This document shows, piece after piece, positions 1 to 9,060 of a stretch of DNA of 64,000 nt. The stretch comes from an uncultured Roseibium sp. (GTDB lineage Bacteria; Pseudomonadota; Alphaproteobacteria; Rhizobiales; Stappiaceae), in the NCBI RefSeq assembly GCF_963669205.1, contig NZ_OY769915.1:4252001-4316000 (forward strand). The letters are read 5' to 3'. Within the stretch, counting starts at the first letter, position 1, and each line of letters starts with the position of its first letter. The notes beneath the pieces were generated by a model that was not told where the DNA came from, searched no databases, and worked only from the letters and a program-made list of their open reading frames with translations. A program made the translations under genes and the position numbers.

Positions 1-494
1 AGTTCCCGGTGGAGCGCAACGGGATCTGGCGTGGTCAGGCCGCCGTAGGTCGAACCGTCGGCCTTGACGATACCGAGTGTTCCAAGGCTGGCCGCCGGAT
101 GGCCTGCCGCCTGAAAGATCTGCCGCACGAAATGCGCAACCGAGGTTTTGCCCGCAGTCCCTGTAACCGCGACGATCACATCCGGCTGCCTGCCGTAAAA
201 CTTGGCCGCAAGACGGGCGAAGACCCTGCGGGGTTCGTCGACCGCGATGACGGCAATTTCATCAGGAAGCAGTGCCTTGAGGGCGTCCTCTGCGTCACTG
301 GCGCACAGGATCGCGACTGCGCCGGCTTGAACCGCATTCGGGACGAAGCGGGTGCCGTCGACCGTCGTGCCCCTGAACGCGGCAAACAGGTATCCGGGCC
401 GCGCAGACCTGCTGTCAGCCGTCAGTCCCGTTATTTCAAGACCTTTTGCCTGAACCGGCAAGGGAATGCCGTCGGCCAGATATTCAAGATCCAT
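1..494 (-). CDS. murE: UDP-N-acetylmuramoyl-tripeptide synthetase MurE (N-terminal part)
   Basis: MurE is the cytoplasmic ATP-dependent ligase that adds meso-diaminopimelate to UDP-MurNAc-L-Ala-D-Glu in peptidoglycan synthesis. I translated the minus strand from the ATG ending at 494; about 164 residues are present and the gene runs off the left edge. Visible features are the N-terminal Mur domain (near residues 24-50) with the segment LTADSR, the ATP-binding loop TGTAGKTS at about 111-118 (Asn is more usual than Ala at the fourth position), and LTTPDP near 154, which belongs to the substrate region. It lies 93 bp downstream of ftsI in the same direction, as expected in a division and cell wall cluster. 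The identity is secure from motifs and context. The C-terminal, diaminopimelate-recognising half is outside the window. Confidence 0.93.
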   Translation of the reverse strand, partial: MDLEYLADGIPLPVQAKGLEITGLTADSRSARPGYLFAAFRGTTVDGTRFVPNAVQAGAVAILCASDAEDALKALLPDEIAVIAVDEPRRVFARLAAKFYGRQPDVIVAVTGTAGKTSVAHFVRQIFQAAGHPAASLGTLGIVKADGSTYGGLTTPDPVALHRE

Positions 495-587
495 TGCGCC
501 TGATCGTTCGGTTTGTGCGTCGTCCTTGACAGCCCTGGCACCGGAAAACGGCTGCGACCCCGCCGGCACCTGGCTGTCTATGTCTCC

Positions 588-2300
588 TTAATAGGAAATC
601 TCAATCGGTTCATCCCCCTTGCCGAAGCGCGGCATCACTCCGAGCATCGGCGCTGACCGTCTCACGATCGCTCCGACCATCGGCGCCGCGTTCAGTCCCG
701 CGGTCGCCCCGATGCCCTTGCGCTCGGGTTTGGGTTCGTCAAGCACCACGAGAACAACGTATCTCGGGTCATCCATCGGAAAGGCGGAGAGGAACGAATT
801 CCGTCGCTTGTTGCTGACATAACGGCCGTTTTCAATCTTTTCCGCTGTCCCGGTCTTGCCGCCGACCGTGTATCCGGGAACATCCGCGCGGCGGCCGGAT
901 CCGTTGAGGACATTCAGACGGAACAGGTACCGCATCATGCGGCTCACATCCGGAGAAATAACCTGTTTTCCAACAGCTTGCGCCTGCTCCTGGGACCTTG
1001 GCAGGAAGGTCGGCGGAAGCAGTTTGCCACCGTTGACGACCGCGGCCGCAGCCACCGCCGTCTGCATCGGAGTGACCGACAGGCCATGGCCGAACGAGAT
1101 GGTCATGGCCGCCAGCTCATTCCACTTCGGAGGCAGTAGCGGAGCAGCGTTTTCGGGCAGTTCCGTGCTCAAACGCTTTGTCAGGTGAAGCCGCTCGAGG
1201 AACTCCTTCTGCCGTGAAACTCCGGTCGCCAGCATCATCTTCGCGGTGCCGATATTGGACGAATAGATGAAAATCTCGGGTACCGAGAGGATCCGGTTTT
1301 TCCCGTGGAAATCGGAAATCGTCCGGCCTGCGGCACGAATCGGGCGCGTCGCATCGAAGCTGTCGTTGATGGAAACGGCCCCGGAATCGAGCGCCATCGC
1401 GGTTGTGAACGCCTTGAACACAGAGCCCATCTCGAAAACGCCTCCGGTCGCCCGGTTCAGGCGGTCCCGTTCAAGCGCCTGTGCGCGATCGTTCGGATCG
1501 TAGTCCGGCAAGGAAGACATGGCGACCACTTCGCCTGTCTTGGCATCCAGGACAATGCCGGCCGCGGCAATCGCGCGGTAGCGCTCCATCGCCTTGACCA
1601 GTTCGTCGCGCACCACGTGCTGCACGCGCAGATCCACGGAAAGCCTGACCGGCTCCATCGACTTGTCAGACGCGAAACCAAGCGACTGCAGATCGGCCAG
1701 CCACTCGTCGTCGATATGCTTTTCGATGCCGGCGAGGCCCTGATTGTCGACATTCACCGACCCGACAATGTGCCCCGCTGTCGGACCACCCGGGTAGAAC
1801 CTCTGGTTTTCGGAAAGAAAGCCGATACCGGGCAAACCGAGATTGTGAACCTCATCGGCCTTTTGCGGCGTCATTTCACGCTTCAGCCAGACGAACCCGG
1901 CGCCGCTCTCAAGGCGCCGCCGTACCACCTGCTCGTCGAGCTCCGGAAGCGCCCGGATCAGACCCTCGACTGCTTCGTCGACGTCAATGATCCGGCGCGG
2001 CTCCGCGTAGAGCGAAGCGGTCTTGATATCGGTTGCAAGGATTTCCCCGTTCCGGTCGATCAGGTCCGGCCGGGAAGCGGACACCGAATCCTGCGCGGAA
2101 ATCCAGGCGCGAGACGGGGCTTCCTCCATCTGGGCCAGGTGCACGAGCCGTCCCGCGATTGCGGCATAGACGCAGGCGAAAGCCATCATCGCGACGATGA
2201 CACGCGACCGCACGGCGCTGGAGGATACCGAGCCGCGCGCGCTCCTCGGGCTGGAGCGCTTGACCTGAAGAAAGCTAGCCGGTTCGCTTACGATCGTCAT
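588..2300 (-). CDS. ftsI: Peptidoglycan transpeptidase FtsI (PBP3)
   Basis: This is the division-specific penicillin-binding protein that cross-links septal peptidoglycan as part of the FtsW/FtsI complex. The 570-residue protein has a short basic cytoplasmic N-terminus, one membrane anchor at about 34-54, a PBP dimerisation domain near 70-220, and a transpeptidase domain. The three active-site motifs are visible: SVFK with nucleophile Ser293, SSN at 347-349, and KTG at 482-484. The length is normal for the family. It starts 9 bp after the ftsL stop codon on the minus strand, so ftsL and ftsI are surely co-transcribed, and murE follows. Nothing looks broken. Confidence 0.97.
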   Translation of the reverse strand: MTIVSEPASFLQVKRSSPRSARGSVSSSAVRSRVIVAMMAFACVYAAIAGRLVHLAQMEEAPSRAWISAQDSVSASRPDLIDRNGEILATDIKTASLYAEPRRIIDVDEAVEGLIRALPELDEQVVRRRLESGAGFVWLKREMTPQKADEVHNLGLPGIGFLSENQRFYPGGPTAGHIVGSVNVDNQGLAGIEKHIDDEWLADLQSLGFASDKSMEPVRLSVDLRVQHVVRDELVKAMERYRAIAAAGIVLDAKTGEVVAMSSLPDYDPNDRAQALERDRLNRATGGVFEMGSVFKAFTTAMALDSGAVSINDSFDATRPIRAAGRTISDFHGKNRILSVPEIFIYSSNIGTAKMMLATGVSRQKEFLERLHLTKRLSTELPENAAPLLPPKWNELAAMTISFGHGLSVTPMQTAVAAAAVVNGGKLLPPTFLPRSQEQAQAVGKQVISPDVSRMMRYLFRLNVLNGSGRRADVPGYTVGGKTGTAEKIENGRYVSNKRRNSFLSAFPMDDPRYVVLVVLDEPKPERKGIGATAGLNAAPMVGAIVRRSAPMLGVMPRFGKGDEPIEISY

Positions 2301-2309
2301 CGGAGCCCC

Positions 2310-2666
2310 CTACTGGATCGCCGCAGATGAACCGGCATAGCCGCCCATCTGGTTGGAGCCGCCGATCGGCTCGAGCATGACCGGGCGCGCAGGAAGCTCT
2401 TCGGGGCCAACGATCTGTTTCACGTCAAGAGCATCCAGTTCGAGATAGGTGTTGTAGCGTTCGACGAGGCCCTGGAGGCGGTCGGGCTTGTTCAGGAGGC
2501 TCCATTCCGCCTTGAGGTTGCGGATCGCGTTGCGCTCTTCATCAATCTGCCGCTGCAGGTCCGCGACCTTCGCCGCCGACTTGGTCGCCGCGAGCTTCAT
2601 GTCGTAGACGGTCGCTGCGCCGATCACGACGGCGAGAATGAACAGGATGTTCAGCGTGCGTACCAT
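2310..2666 (-). CDS. ftsL: Cell division protein FtsL
   Basis: FtsL is a small bitopic membrane protein that, with FtsB and FtsQ, activates the FtsWI septal synthase. The 118-residue product has a single membrane helix at about residues 5-22. A coiled-coil segment at about 30-60 (ADLQRQIDEERNAI and following) leads into the AWDD-like region and a proline-rich tail. FtsL is poorly conserved, so the call rests on size, topology and its position between rsmH and ftsI. The spacer from the rsmH stop is only 2 bp, which suggests translational coupling. Confidence 0.9.
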   Translation of the reverse strand: MVRTLNILFILAVVIGAATVYDMKLAATKSAAKVADLQRQIDEERNAIRNLKAEWSLLNKPDRLQGLVERYNTYLELDALDVKQIVGPEELPARPVMLEPIGGSNQMGGYAGSSAAIQ

Positions 2667-2668
2667 TA

Positions 2669-3709
2669 TCAGCCCCCCAGCCCGTGAAATTCTGCAAGCC
2701 GCGGCACACCCGCCGCGTGAATATCCAGATCGCGCGCAGGTGCCCCGGTGCGCCGCCCTGCCCTCAGCTTCGCCGAGCGCGCCCTCGGATTGCCTGCCGT
2801 CTCATCCGCCCTTGCCTCGATCGCCTTGCGCGTCAGAAGCTCGAATGTCGCTGGCGGAACTTCCTCTTCCGGCAAGTGGCGGGAACCGCCGCCGCGTGTT
2901 CTGGTCCGGTCCTGGAAGAACCGCTTGACGATCCGGTCTTCCAGCGAATGAAAACTCACCAGCACGAGACGCCCGCCCGGACGCAGGATGCGCTCCGCCG
3001 CGCCCAGCGCTTCGGCCGCCTGGTGCAGTTCACCGTTCACATAGATCCGAAGAGCCTGGAACGTGCGTGTCGCGGGATGGATCTGAGCCTTCTTCGGAGA
3101 CCGCCCGAGAACCTTTTCGACGAGGTTCGCCAGCTCAAGCGTTCTGTCGAACCGCTTTTCCTTGCGTGCGCTGTCGATGGCATGTGCAACGGACGTCGCC
3201 CGTTTTTCCTCGCCCAGAAGTCCGATGATGCGGATAAGGTCCCTGACCGGCAGATCATTGACGACGTCGGCTGCGGACGGGCCTGCCTGCTCCATGCGCA
3301 TGTCCAGCGGACCATCGCGCAGGAAGGAGAACCCGCGCTCGGCTTCGTCCAGCTGCATCGAAGAGACCCCCAGATCGAGAACCACGCCGTCGACGGCATC
3401 AAAGCCGCAGCTGTGCGCATGATCTTCAAGGTCGGAAAACTGGCCGGAAACGAGCATCAGCGCACCCTGCGCCTCGTCTTCCAGTGCCCGCCCTGCGGAA
3501 ATTGCGTCAGGATCCCGATCGACACCGACCACCCGCGCGCCTTTCGCCAAAATGGCACGGGTGTAGCCACCGGCCCCGAATGTCCCGTCGACAATCACTT
3601 CACCGGGCTTCGGATCGAGCCATTCCAGGACTTCACTCAGGAGAACCGGCACGTGGCGTTCGGGTCCGCCAGCGGCAGAAGCAGCGTCTCTGTCGCCGAG
3701 CGCCATCAT
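2669..3709 (-). CDS. rsmH: 16S rRNA m4C1402 methyltransferase RsmH (MraW)
   Basis: RsmH methylates the N4 of cytidine 1402 in 16S rRNA using S-adenosylmethionine. The 346-residue protein begins with a family-typical block (HVPVLLSEVLEWL). It then has the SAM-binding loop DGTFGAGGYT at about 41-50, the acidic SAM-ribose strand VDRDPDAI near 63-70, and the conserved DLGVSSMQLD and FHSLEDRIVK segments. Its start overlaps the mraZ stop by 4 bp (ATGA type), so the two genes are translationally coupled, as in most bacteria that carry the mra/dcw cluster. Confidence 0.97.
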   Translation of the reverse strand: MMALGDRDAASAAGGPERHVPVLLSEVLEWLDPKPGEVIVDGTFGAGGYTRAILAKGARVVGVDRDPDAISAGRALEDEAQGALMLVSGQFSDLEDHAHSCGFDAVDGVVLDLGVSSMQLDEAERGFSFLRDGPLDMRMEQAGPSAADVVNDLPVRDLIRIIGLLGEEKRATSVAHAIDSARKEKRFDRTLELANLVEKVLGRSPKKAQIHPATRTFQALRIYVNGELHQAAEALGAAERILRPGGRLVLVSFHSLEDRIVKRFFQDRTRTRGGGSRHLPEEEVPPATFELLTRKAIEARADETAGNPRARSAKLRAGRRTGAPARDLDIHAAGVPRLAEFHGLGG

Positions 3710-4173
3710 GACGGCTCTCCCTGTGAAGGCGCGGGGCTTTGCCCCGACAGCATCGCGAGCGCACGTCTTTGGGCCTCAGCGCGGTACTCGCGAAACTTTT
3801 CCGGCTCCCAGATCTGAAACTTGTAATTCAACCCGACGAAAGTGACCTGGTCGGTGATCCCGGTATGCTCCTTGATCATGTCGGAAATGGTCACGCGGCC
3901 GTCTCCATCGATCTTTGGGTTTTCGCTCGCACCGAAAAGGGCGACCGCCAGAGCGTCATGGTCGGGTGACAGCTTGGCAAATGCCTCGGAGCGCTTGCTG
4001 ATTTCCGCAAGCAGATCGTTTCCGCCGGCGTCGACGGCATCGCAATGTGCGGAAGTGATGCAATACAGCCCCTCAAATCCATCTCTCGCCAAGACCGACC
4101 GGAAGGGTGCCGGGATCGACACGCGACCCTTGGCATCCAGCCGGTTGGTAAAGTGAGAAACAAATCCGGCCAT
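3706..4173 (-). CDS. mraZ: Transcriptional regulator MraZ
   Basis: MraZ is a ring-forming DNA-binding protein with a SpoVT/AbrB-like fold that represses its own division-cluster operon. The 155-residue protein contains two tandem MraZ domains: residues 5-55 (FTNRLDAKGRVSIPAPFR) and about 85-130, where GDGRVTISDMIKEH is the second DxxGR-type motif. It is the first gene of the mraZ-rsmH-ftsL-ftsI-murE operon. A periodic repeat on the opposite strand, 160-215 bp upstream, is the likely autoregulatory box. The start codon is preceded by GAAGGGG, a plausible ribosome-binding site. Confidence 0.95.
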   Translation of the reverse strand: MAGFVSHFTNRLDAKGRVSIPAPFRSVLARDGFEGLYCITSAHCDAVDAGGNDLLAEISKRSEAFAKLSPDHDALAVALFGASENPKIDGDGRVTISDMIKEHTGITDQVTFVGLNYKFQIWEPEKFREYRAEAQRRALAMLSGQSPAPSQGEPS

Positions 4174-4333
4174 AAATCCCCTTCAGACAGGTCCCCACCT
4201 GTCGAAATCCCCAAATCACCCTTCGAAAGAAACGGTCAACGCGACCAAGGACATGCAATTTGCAAAACCGGCTCCTGCCGAGCCGTCAATTTATGCCCCG
4301 GACCGCGTTTATATGGGCCCGCATCCCCCGTTC

Positions 4334-4388
4334 TGGGTCATTATGGGATACCATGGGAAAACATGGGCAGTCAATGGAATCTCATGGA
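4334..4388. promoter_or_regulatory. mraZ operator: MraZ-box-like array of TGGG repeats spaced 10 bp
   Basis: On the plus strand TGGG occurs at 4334, 4344, 4354 and 4364, exactly 10 bp apart, followed by weaker TGGA at 4375 and 4385. MraZ is known to bind TGGGN direct repeats separated by 5 bp, which is this spacing. The array overlaps a possible minus-strand -35 element (TTGACT, 4369-4374). The rest of the 4174-4622 gap holds the mraZ leader, the terminator of the next gene and no convincing ORF. The orientation relative to mraZ is as observed; assignment as the operator is an inference. Confidence 0.6.
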
Positions 4389-4570
4389 TTCTGGCTGGAT
4401 TTGATCGCTCACGACCCCATCGCATGACGTTAATCGAAACATGCTTAATGAAGCCTTGACAGAATAGAAGAATCAGATTCGCAGGATTACGGAGGTTTTA
4501 CGTTCCGCACCCCTGCAACCCGGCAAAAACTGCCGCCCGAAACGGCCGTTGTGAATGACCTGTGGAGAAC

Positions 4571-4599
4571 AAAAACGCCGCGCAAATGCGCGGCGTTTT
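4571..4599 (-). terminator. Rho-independent terminator of the repeat-protein gene
   Basis: A perfect stem of ACGCCGCGC and GCGCGGCGT with loop AAAT sits between A and T runs. For minus-strand transcription the A tract at 4571-4575 gives a U tail. It lies 24 bp beyond the stop codon at 4623. The T run at 4596-4599 means it could also act on plus-strand transcripts. Confidence 0.8.
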
Positions 4600-4622
4600 C
4601 ACTGCAATGGCACCGGTCTGGA

Positions 4623-7600
4623 TCAGCTGAGCAAATCGGTGTTTCCAAGACTTTCGAGCTGGTCGGCAACGCCGCCCTGGTTCGTGACAACGGTGTTCCA
4701 GCCGGCAGCACTCAGATTGGCGAGCGACAGATCTTCCGCCTGGATCCCTTCCAGAAGCAGGCTGTGACCGCCATTGTTCTCGACCGTGATCTGAAGCCCG
4801 TCGGCAATTTCCGAGATGGAAATGTCAGACGCGCCAAGACCGCTGAAATTCAGACTGTCTTCCGCCGGGTTGAAGGCCTTGACGGCGAACTTCCGGCCCC
4901 AGTCCCAGGTCACCAGAACCGTATCCGCGCCGTCCTGGAGAACGATGTCATCATCGCCGACCGCTGGCACGGCCGGCTGGTCCGGGCCATCGGGTGTATC
5001 CGGCGGCGCGGGCTCGGATACAACACCGACGCCGTCCCTGACCTGATGACCGTCCGTTGTCGCGCCCGGAGGCGCGTCAGGGGTCAGGAGAGCGCTCCGC
5101 GACACCAGCGTGACATCATCCTGATCGAAGCCGAAAGGCGCTTCCAGATTGTCTTCCATCACCTGGTCATGATGGAACTCGACAAGGCCGGGAATGAGAT
5201 CGGGCTTTGAAACGCCTGTGAAGACAAAACTCTGGCCGCTCGGCAGGGAACTGATCACCAGACCTTCCGGGGTGTCCTCCACGCTCAGGCGCTCGCGCGT
5301 CCCGAAATAGAGAAAGCTGATCTTCTGCGTCGCGGGATCGAACCCGTCAATCACTTCCCTGACGCCGTATTCGTGCGAGCGCAGGTAAACGGTGTCACTG
5401 TCGCGCGGCCCGATATTCGCCTCCCAGGAGAGAATGCCGCCAAGGTCCTGCCGAAGATGCTCGTTGCCGACGATGCCGAAATTCTCGATGGACAGCTCGG
5501 AAAGCTGAACGCCCTGAAGGATCTGCATGTCGGGACCCCAGGGATTGTCGATCGCCGGCTCGCCCGCTGGCGTCATTGTCAGGATCAACCCATGGACTGA
5601 GGCGTTGCCGAAATCGATCTCGTCCGCTGCCGGATCGAAGCCGACAATGTCGTCCGCTCCGAAATCGGCCGCCCATCTGACGCCGCCCAGATCGCTCGCA
5701 CCGGAGGGAACCGGAGGGTTGGAGCCGTCCGTATCGTAGACAATGTCGAAGCCGCCCGTGTCGGGTGTTTCAACCGATTGCCCGAGCAGCGTTGCAACTT
5801 CATTCAGGGCGGATTCCTCGGCAACCATGAAGTTGTTCATGGTGAGGTCCGAGGCATCGACGCCAACAAGAACCGTCTCGCTGGCGATTTCTCCTGCCGG
5901 GGTCAGAACACGCACCGTCAGGCCGGCAGAAACATCTGCAATCGTCGACGGATAGTCAGCGAACTCGAGCCGTTCCGCGATGATGCCCGCTTCCAGGTGG
6001 ATCATGTCGGTGGCCGGATTGAAACTGTCGATCACGCGTGACGGGCTGCCCGGCATGATCATGATCATCTGGGGCCCCTCCGGCGTTCCGGGATCGACCG
6101 GGTCTGCCGGGTCCGGATCGACGGGTTCGTCCGGGTTGTTGGGATCGGCAGGACTGCCGCCGACTTGCGAAAGGATTTCCTGGCCGGTCGCCTCGCTCAT
6201 GATGGTAAAGTTGGCGGGAGAAAGGTCACCCGGCAGAACGCCTTCGAGGGTCAGCGTCTGGTTGTTGGATGCCATCGTGAAGACCGTGTTGCCACCCTCT
6301 TCCGTCATCTCGATCGCCTCCGGACCGAACCAGTCGATGAAGATCGTGTCGGTCTCAGGGTCGAAATCCGCAAGGCTCCGGTTCGTTCCCCACGCCCAGG
6401 TAATCACCACGCTCGCCGTCGCAGCCGAGACACCTGCCGTACCGTGCCAGCTGTCAGGCGTAGCCGGTGGCAAGGGCGTATCGGGGACATCCGGTTCGTC
6501 CGGCGTGTCCGGCTCATCGGGCGTACCGGGATCGTCCGGTACATCCGGTGTCTCCGGTTCGTCGGGAACATCCGGCGTAACCGGTGTATCGGGCACACCG
6601 GAGCCATCGCCCACCAGGGCCAGCACCTCTGCCGCCGCCGTTGCATCCAGGATTGTGAAATTCGCACTGCTCAGCTCGCTGAGCTGAATACCTTGAAGTG
6701 TCGTGCTCTGGCTGTTGGACGGAACCGCGAAGACAACACCTTGCGCCGTTTCGGAAACCACAAGATCCGCCGCTCCGATCCAGTCGATAAAGACTGTGTC
6801 GGTTTCCGGGTCGAACCCGGCCACAACCTCGTCCTGGCCCCAGGCCCACGTGATGACGACACTGGCGTCGTTCTCCGAAACACCTGCATCGCCGTTATCG
6901 CCCGGATCACCCGTTCCCGGTGTTCCACCGGGGGTTTCCCCCGGTGTGCCGAGTCCTTCGTCACCAGTGAGACGGTCTTCATAGAAGGAGATCATCTCGG
7001 CGATCGAAGGCGAAGAATAGCCGCCGAATTGATCGATATATTGCAGGATGGATGTGCCGTATTCATCCGTACTGACGGCTCCGCCCTGAAGCAGGGACGC
7101 CGTACCCCAAGCGCCGCGCAGGTGTGCCGCCGCGAGAATACCGGTCAGTGTAAGTTCCACGGTGACGGTCACACCGTTCTGGACATAGCTGGCCGTCTGA
7201 CCGATGAAATCGCTCAGGGACTGACCGCTGCCGGAAAGCTGTGTCTCCAAGACCTGAACGTTGTAGCCGAAGGCTTCCTGGATCGCGACGTTCTGAGCCT
7301 CCTTCGTCATGAAGTCTTCGAGCGATGTGACGCCGTTCTTGCCGGTCCAGGTCCCGTCCCAGGTGTTCGTGGCCGCCCCGTTGCCGTAAAAGACGGTGTC
7401 GTCGTAGTAGCCGAGATCGATCAGCAGCGCCTCGCCGAACTGGAACCCGACGAACCCAAGCGAGTTCATCGACTGATACGCCATTGCCTCCCATTCGGCA
7501 TCCGTGAGCTGCGACCAGCTGGTATATTGCGGAAATCGGGTCTCGACGCCGCCCCCGGCCCATTGATCCAGTTGCCAGTCCTGAATGATGCCGGAATTGT

Positions 7601-7670
7601 AACGGTCCCTGTCCCAGCCCGACTCAAAGGCAAGCAGCGCCGCCAGAAAATCTTCGAACGTGCCTTCCAT
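4623..7670 (-). CDS. Large modular repeat protein, possible lysozyme-like head domain
   Basis: The product has 1015 residues, very rich in Asp, Pro, Gly and Thr, and no classical N-terminal signal peptide. Residues 1-240 form a unique domain: AFESGWDRDRYNSG near 14-27 and GFVGFQFGEALLIDLGYY near 72-89 resemble lysozyme/transglycosylase-like domains, which have a catalytic Glu followed by a GxxGxYQFGEAAL-type stretch. That comparison is from memory of the family, not a search. After it come about six related modules of 75-100 residues that repeat a VxITWxWG...DFDPETDTIFIDW...LxLEGV...SxANF pattern (about 280, 430, 540, 680, 780 and 925). They are joined by PDEP/PDTP linkers, longest near 370-425. 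Such modular acidic proteins are often exported by type I systems, but no transporter is adjacent. It sits between mraZ and rnpB, where related genomes usually have nothing, and has its own terminator. Confidence 0.72.
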   Translation of the reverse strand: MEGTFEDFLAALLAFESGWDRDRYNSGIIQDWQLDQWAGGGVETRFPQYTSWSQLTDAEWEAMAYQSMNSLGFVGFQFGEALLIDLGYYDDTVFYGNGAATNTWDGTWTGKNGVTSLEDFMTKEAQNVAIQEAFGYNVQVLETQLSGSGQSLSDFIGQTASYVQNGVTVTVELTLTGILAAAHLRGAWGTASLLQGGAVSTDEYGTSILQYIDQFGGYSSPSIAEMISFYEDRLTGDEGLGTPGETPGGTPGTGDPGDNGDAGVSENDASVVITWAWGQDEVVAGFDPETDTVFIDWIGAADLVVSETAQGVVFAVPSNSQSTTLQGIQLSELSSANFTILDATAAAEVLALVGDGSGVPDTPVTPDVPDEPETPDVPDDPGTPDEPDTPDEPDVPDTPLPPATPDSWHGTAGVSAATASVVITWAWGTNRSLADFDPETDTIFIDWFGPEAIEMTEEGGNTVFTMASNNQTLTLEGVLPGDLSPANFTIMSEATGQEILSQVGGSPADPNNPDEPVDPDPADPVDPGTPEGPQMIMIMPGSPSRVIDSFNPATDMIHLEAGIIAERLEFADYPSTIADVSAGLTVRVLTPAGEIASETVLVGVDASDLTMNNFMVAEESALNEVATLLGQSVETPDTGGFDIVYDTDGSNPPVPSGASDLGGVRWAADFGADDIVGFDPAADEIDFGNASVHGLILTMTPAGEPAIDNPWGPDMQILQGVQLSELSIENFGIVGNEHLRQDLGGILSWEANIGPRDSDTVYLRSHEYGVREVIDGFDPATQKISFLYFGTRERLSVEDTPEGLVISSLPSGQSFVFTGVSKPDLIPGLVEFHHDQVMEDNLEAPFGFDQDDVTLVSRSALLTPDAPPGATTDGHQVRDGVGVVSEPAPPDTPDGPDQPAVPAVGDDDIVLQDGADTVLVTWDWGRKFAVKAFNPAEDSLNFSGLGASDISISEIADGLQITVENNGGHSLLLEGIQAEDLSLANLSAAGWNTVVTNQGGVADQLESLGNTDLLS

Positions 7671-7903
7671 CTTACTCCCACCTGTATTGTTTGAACCGAA
7701 TCAAGACTAGGAAGGAAGAAGGATAACAACATGGACAAAACATTAAATGTTAAGGGCGATATAATGTTCAATTCGCCACATTTTATACATATTCAACAAA
7801 AAAATAATTACATGAATACATAAAACACTTAAGTAGAAAATTTCTTCCACGAAATCGGGAAATTTCTTTCTGGAAGACAGATCGTCTAGACGAGACGCTT
7901 GTG
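7671..7903. other. AT-rich intergenic region upstream of the repeat-protein gene
   Basis: This spacer is clearly more AT-rich than its neighbours, especially 7735-7870, and contains no credible ORF. It must hold the promoter of the repeat-protein gene and the end of the araC-type gene. Several TATA-like segments are present, but I could not single out one promoter. Confidence 0.5.
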
Positions 7904-8899
7904 TCAGCCGAACCGGCGGCGGTGCAAGGTGTCCCTGGGTTTCTCTCCGTAACGCGCCTTGTAGGCCTGGGAGAACCGTCCCGCATGCCGTTGTCCCGAC
8001 CTTTCGGCGATCTCCGCTACTGAAAGATTGCCACTGCTCGACAACAACAGATGCCGCGCGAATTTCAGGCGGATGTCCTGCAGTTTTTCCATTGGACTGC
8101 ATCCGAGCTCCCGTTTGAACACGATCTGCAGATTGCGGGGGGTCGCCCTGGCATACGCACAGATATCCAGCAGGCTTATGTCGTGATCGAACCTGTCGTT
8201 GATATAGGCCACTGCCTTTTTCAGAACCGCCGGTGAAGCTCCTGTAACGCGATCTCCAATAATGTGGGACGCAGTGTTGGCCTGAGCATCCAGCAATGTA
8301 GTCACGAGCACTTCTTCGAGCTGCTGCTGCCGGGGGTCGTCCGGTTGACGGAAAATCTGCCCCGCCGCAGCGGCTCCGAAAAGACCGCGCAGGCGCTTTG
8401 CCCAAACCGCGACCGCGGCACGTTTCAAGTCGAGACCCGGATGAAAACGGATCGTGTTCATACCGAGACCTGTCATGCGGGTGGCAATGTTGGCGACGTA
8501 GGATCTTTCGATCTGTACCAGAACCTGTTCACACCCGGCGTGCCAGCGCATGGTGGTGTGCCGGTCCGGGTTCAGGATCACGCCCATGGACGTCGTCGAC
8601 CAGACGGAACGGGTGCCATTACGCACATCCGCCGTGCCGGCAATCGGTATCTGGATCAGATAGAAGTCGGACAGTTCGCCCGGGTCGATGGTCACGTCCG
8701 CCCCATAACGGATGTAGTTCAGGGAAACATGTTTGCCGTCGACCCTGTTCTGGCAGGCGTTGAAGCGATCTGCGGTTGACATCCGCTCAAGCCTGTGACT
8801 GCAGAAATTTCGCGCGACGATTTCACGGGCTTCGTCAACGTCGAGCGTGTCGAAGCACCTGAAATCATTGAGCGGCGGTCTGAGCGCGGATCGAAGCAT
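7904..8899 (-). CDS. AraC-family transcriptional regulator
   Basis: The 331-residue protein has an N-terminal ligand/oligomerisation domain of the AraC-binding-like type (about 20-210; note GELSDFYLIQIPIAG and GVILNPD). A C-terminal double helix-turn-helix occupies about 225-325; ISLLDICAYARATPRNLQIVFKRELG is the first HTH and LSVAEIAERSG the second. It is transcribed divergently from the cupin and monooxygenase genes across a 161-bp spacer, so it most likely controls them. The ligand is unknown. The second HTH reads SGQRHAGRFSQAYKARYGEKP, a normal family ending. Confidence 0.9.
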   Translation of the reverse strand: MLRSALRPPLNDFRCFDTLDVDEAREIVARNFCSHRLERMSTADRFNACQNRVDGKHVSLNYIRYGADVTIDPGELSDFYLIQIPIAGTADVRNGTRSVWSTTSMGVILNPDRHTTMRWHAGCEQVLVQIERSYVANIATRMTGLGMNTIRFHPGLDLKRAAVAVWAKRLRGLFGAAAAGQIFRQPDDPRQQQLEEVLVTTLLDAQANTASHIIGDRVTGASPAVLKKAVAYINDRFDHDISLLDICAYARATPRNLQIVFKRELGCSPMEKLQDIRLKFARHLLLSSSGNLSVAEIAERSGQRHAGRFSQAYKARYGEKPRDTLHRRRFG

Positions 8900-9060
8900 G
8901 CCAAATCATGCCGCGAGCCTTCAGTCCGTTCAAGCATTCGAGCCCGTCAAGGCGGCAAATGACTGCATCTTGTCGGATTTTTTCGCAATCCGGATAAAAC
9001 ATTCCAAGAGCCGCAGTTAGCATTTTTTCGTCAATACACTGCTTCACGGAGGGGAACAGA

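Noticed and set aside
1305..2330. 341-codon plus-strand frame opposite ftsI
   Set aside because: Antisense to an intact ftsI with full motifs; Arg/His-rich composition typical of an antisense frame in GC-rich DNA.
6165..7694. 509-codon plus-strand frame opposite the repeat protein
   Set aside because: Composition is an antisense image of the Asp/Pro/Thr-rich repeats; no domain and no ribosome site.
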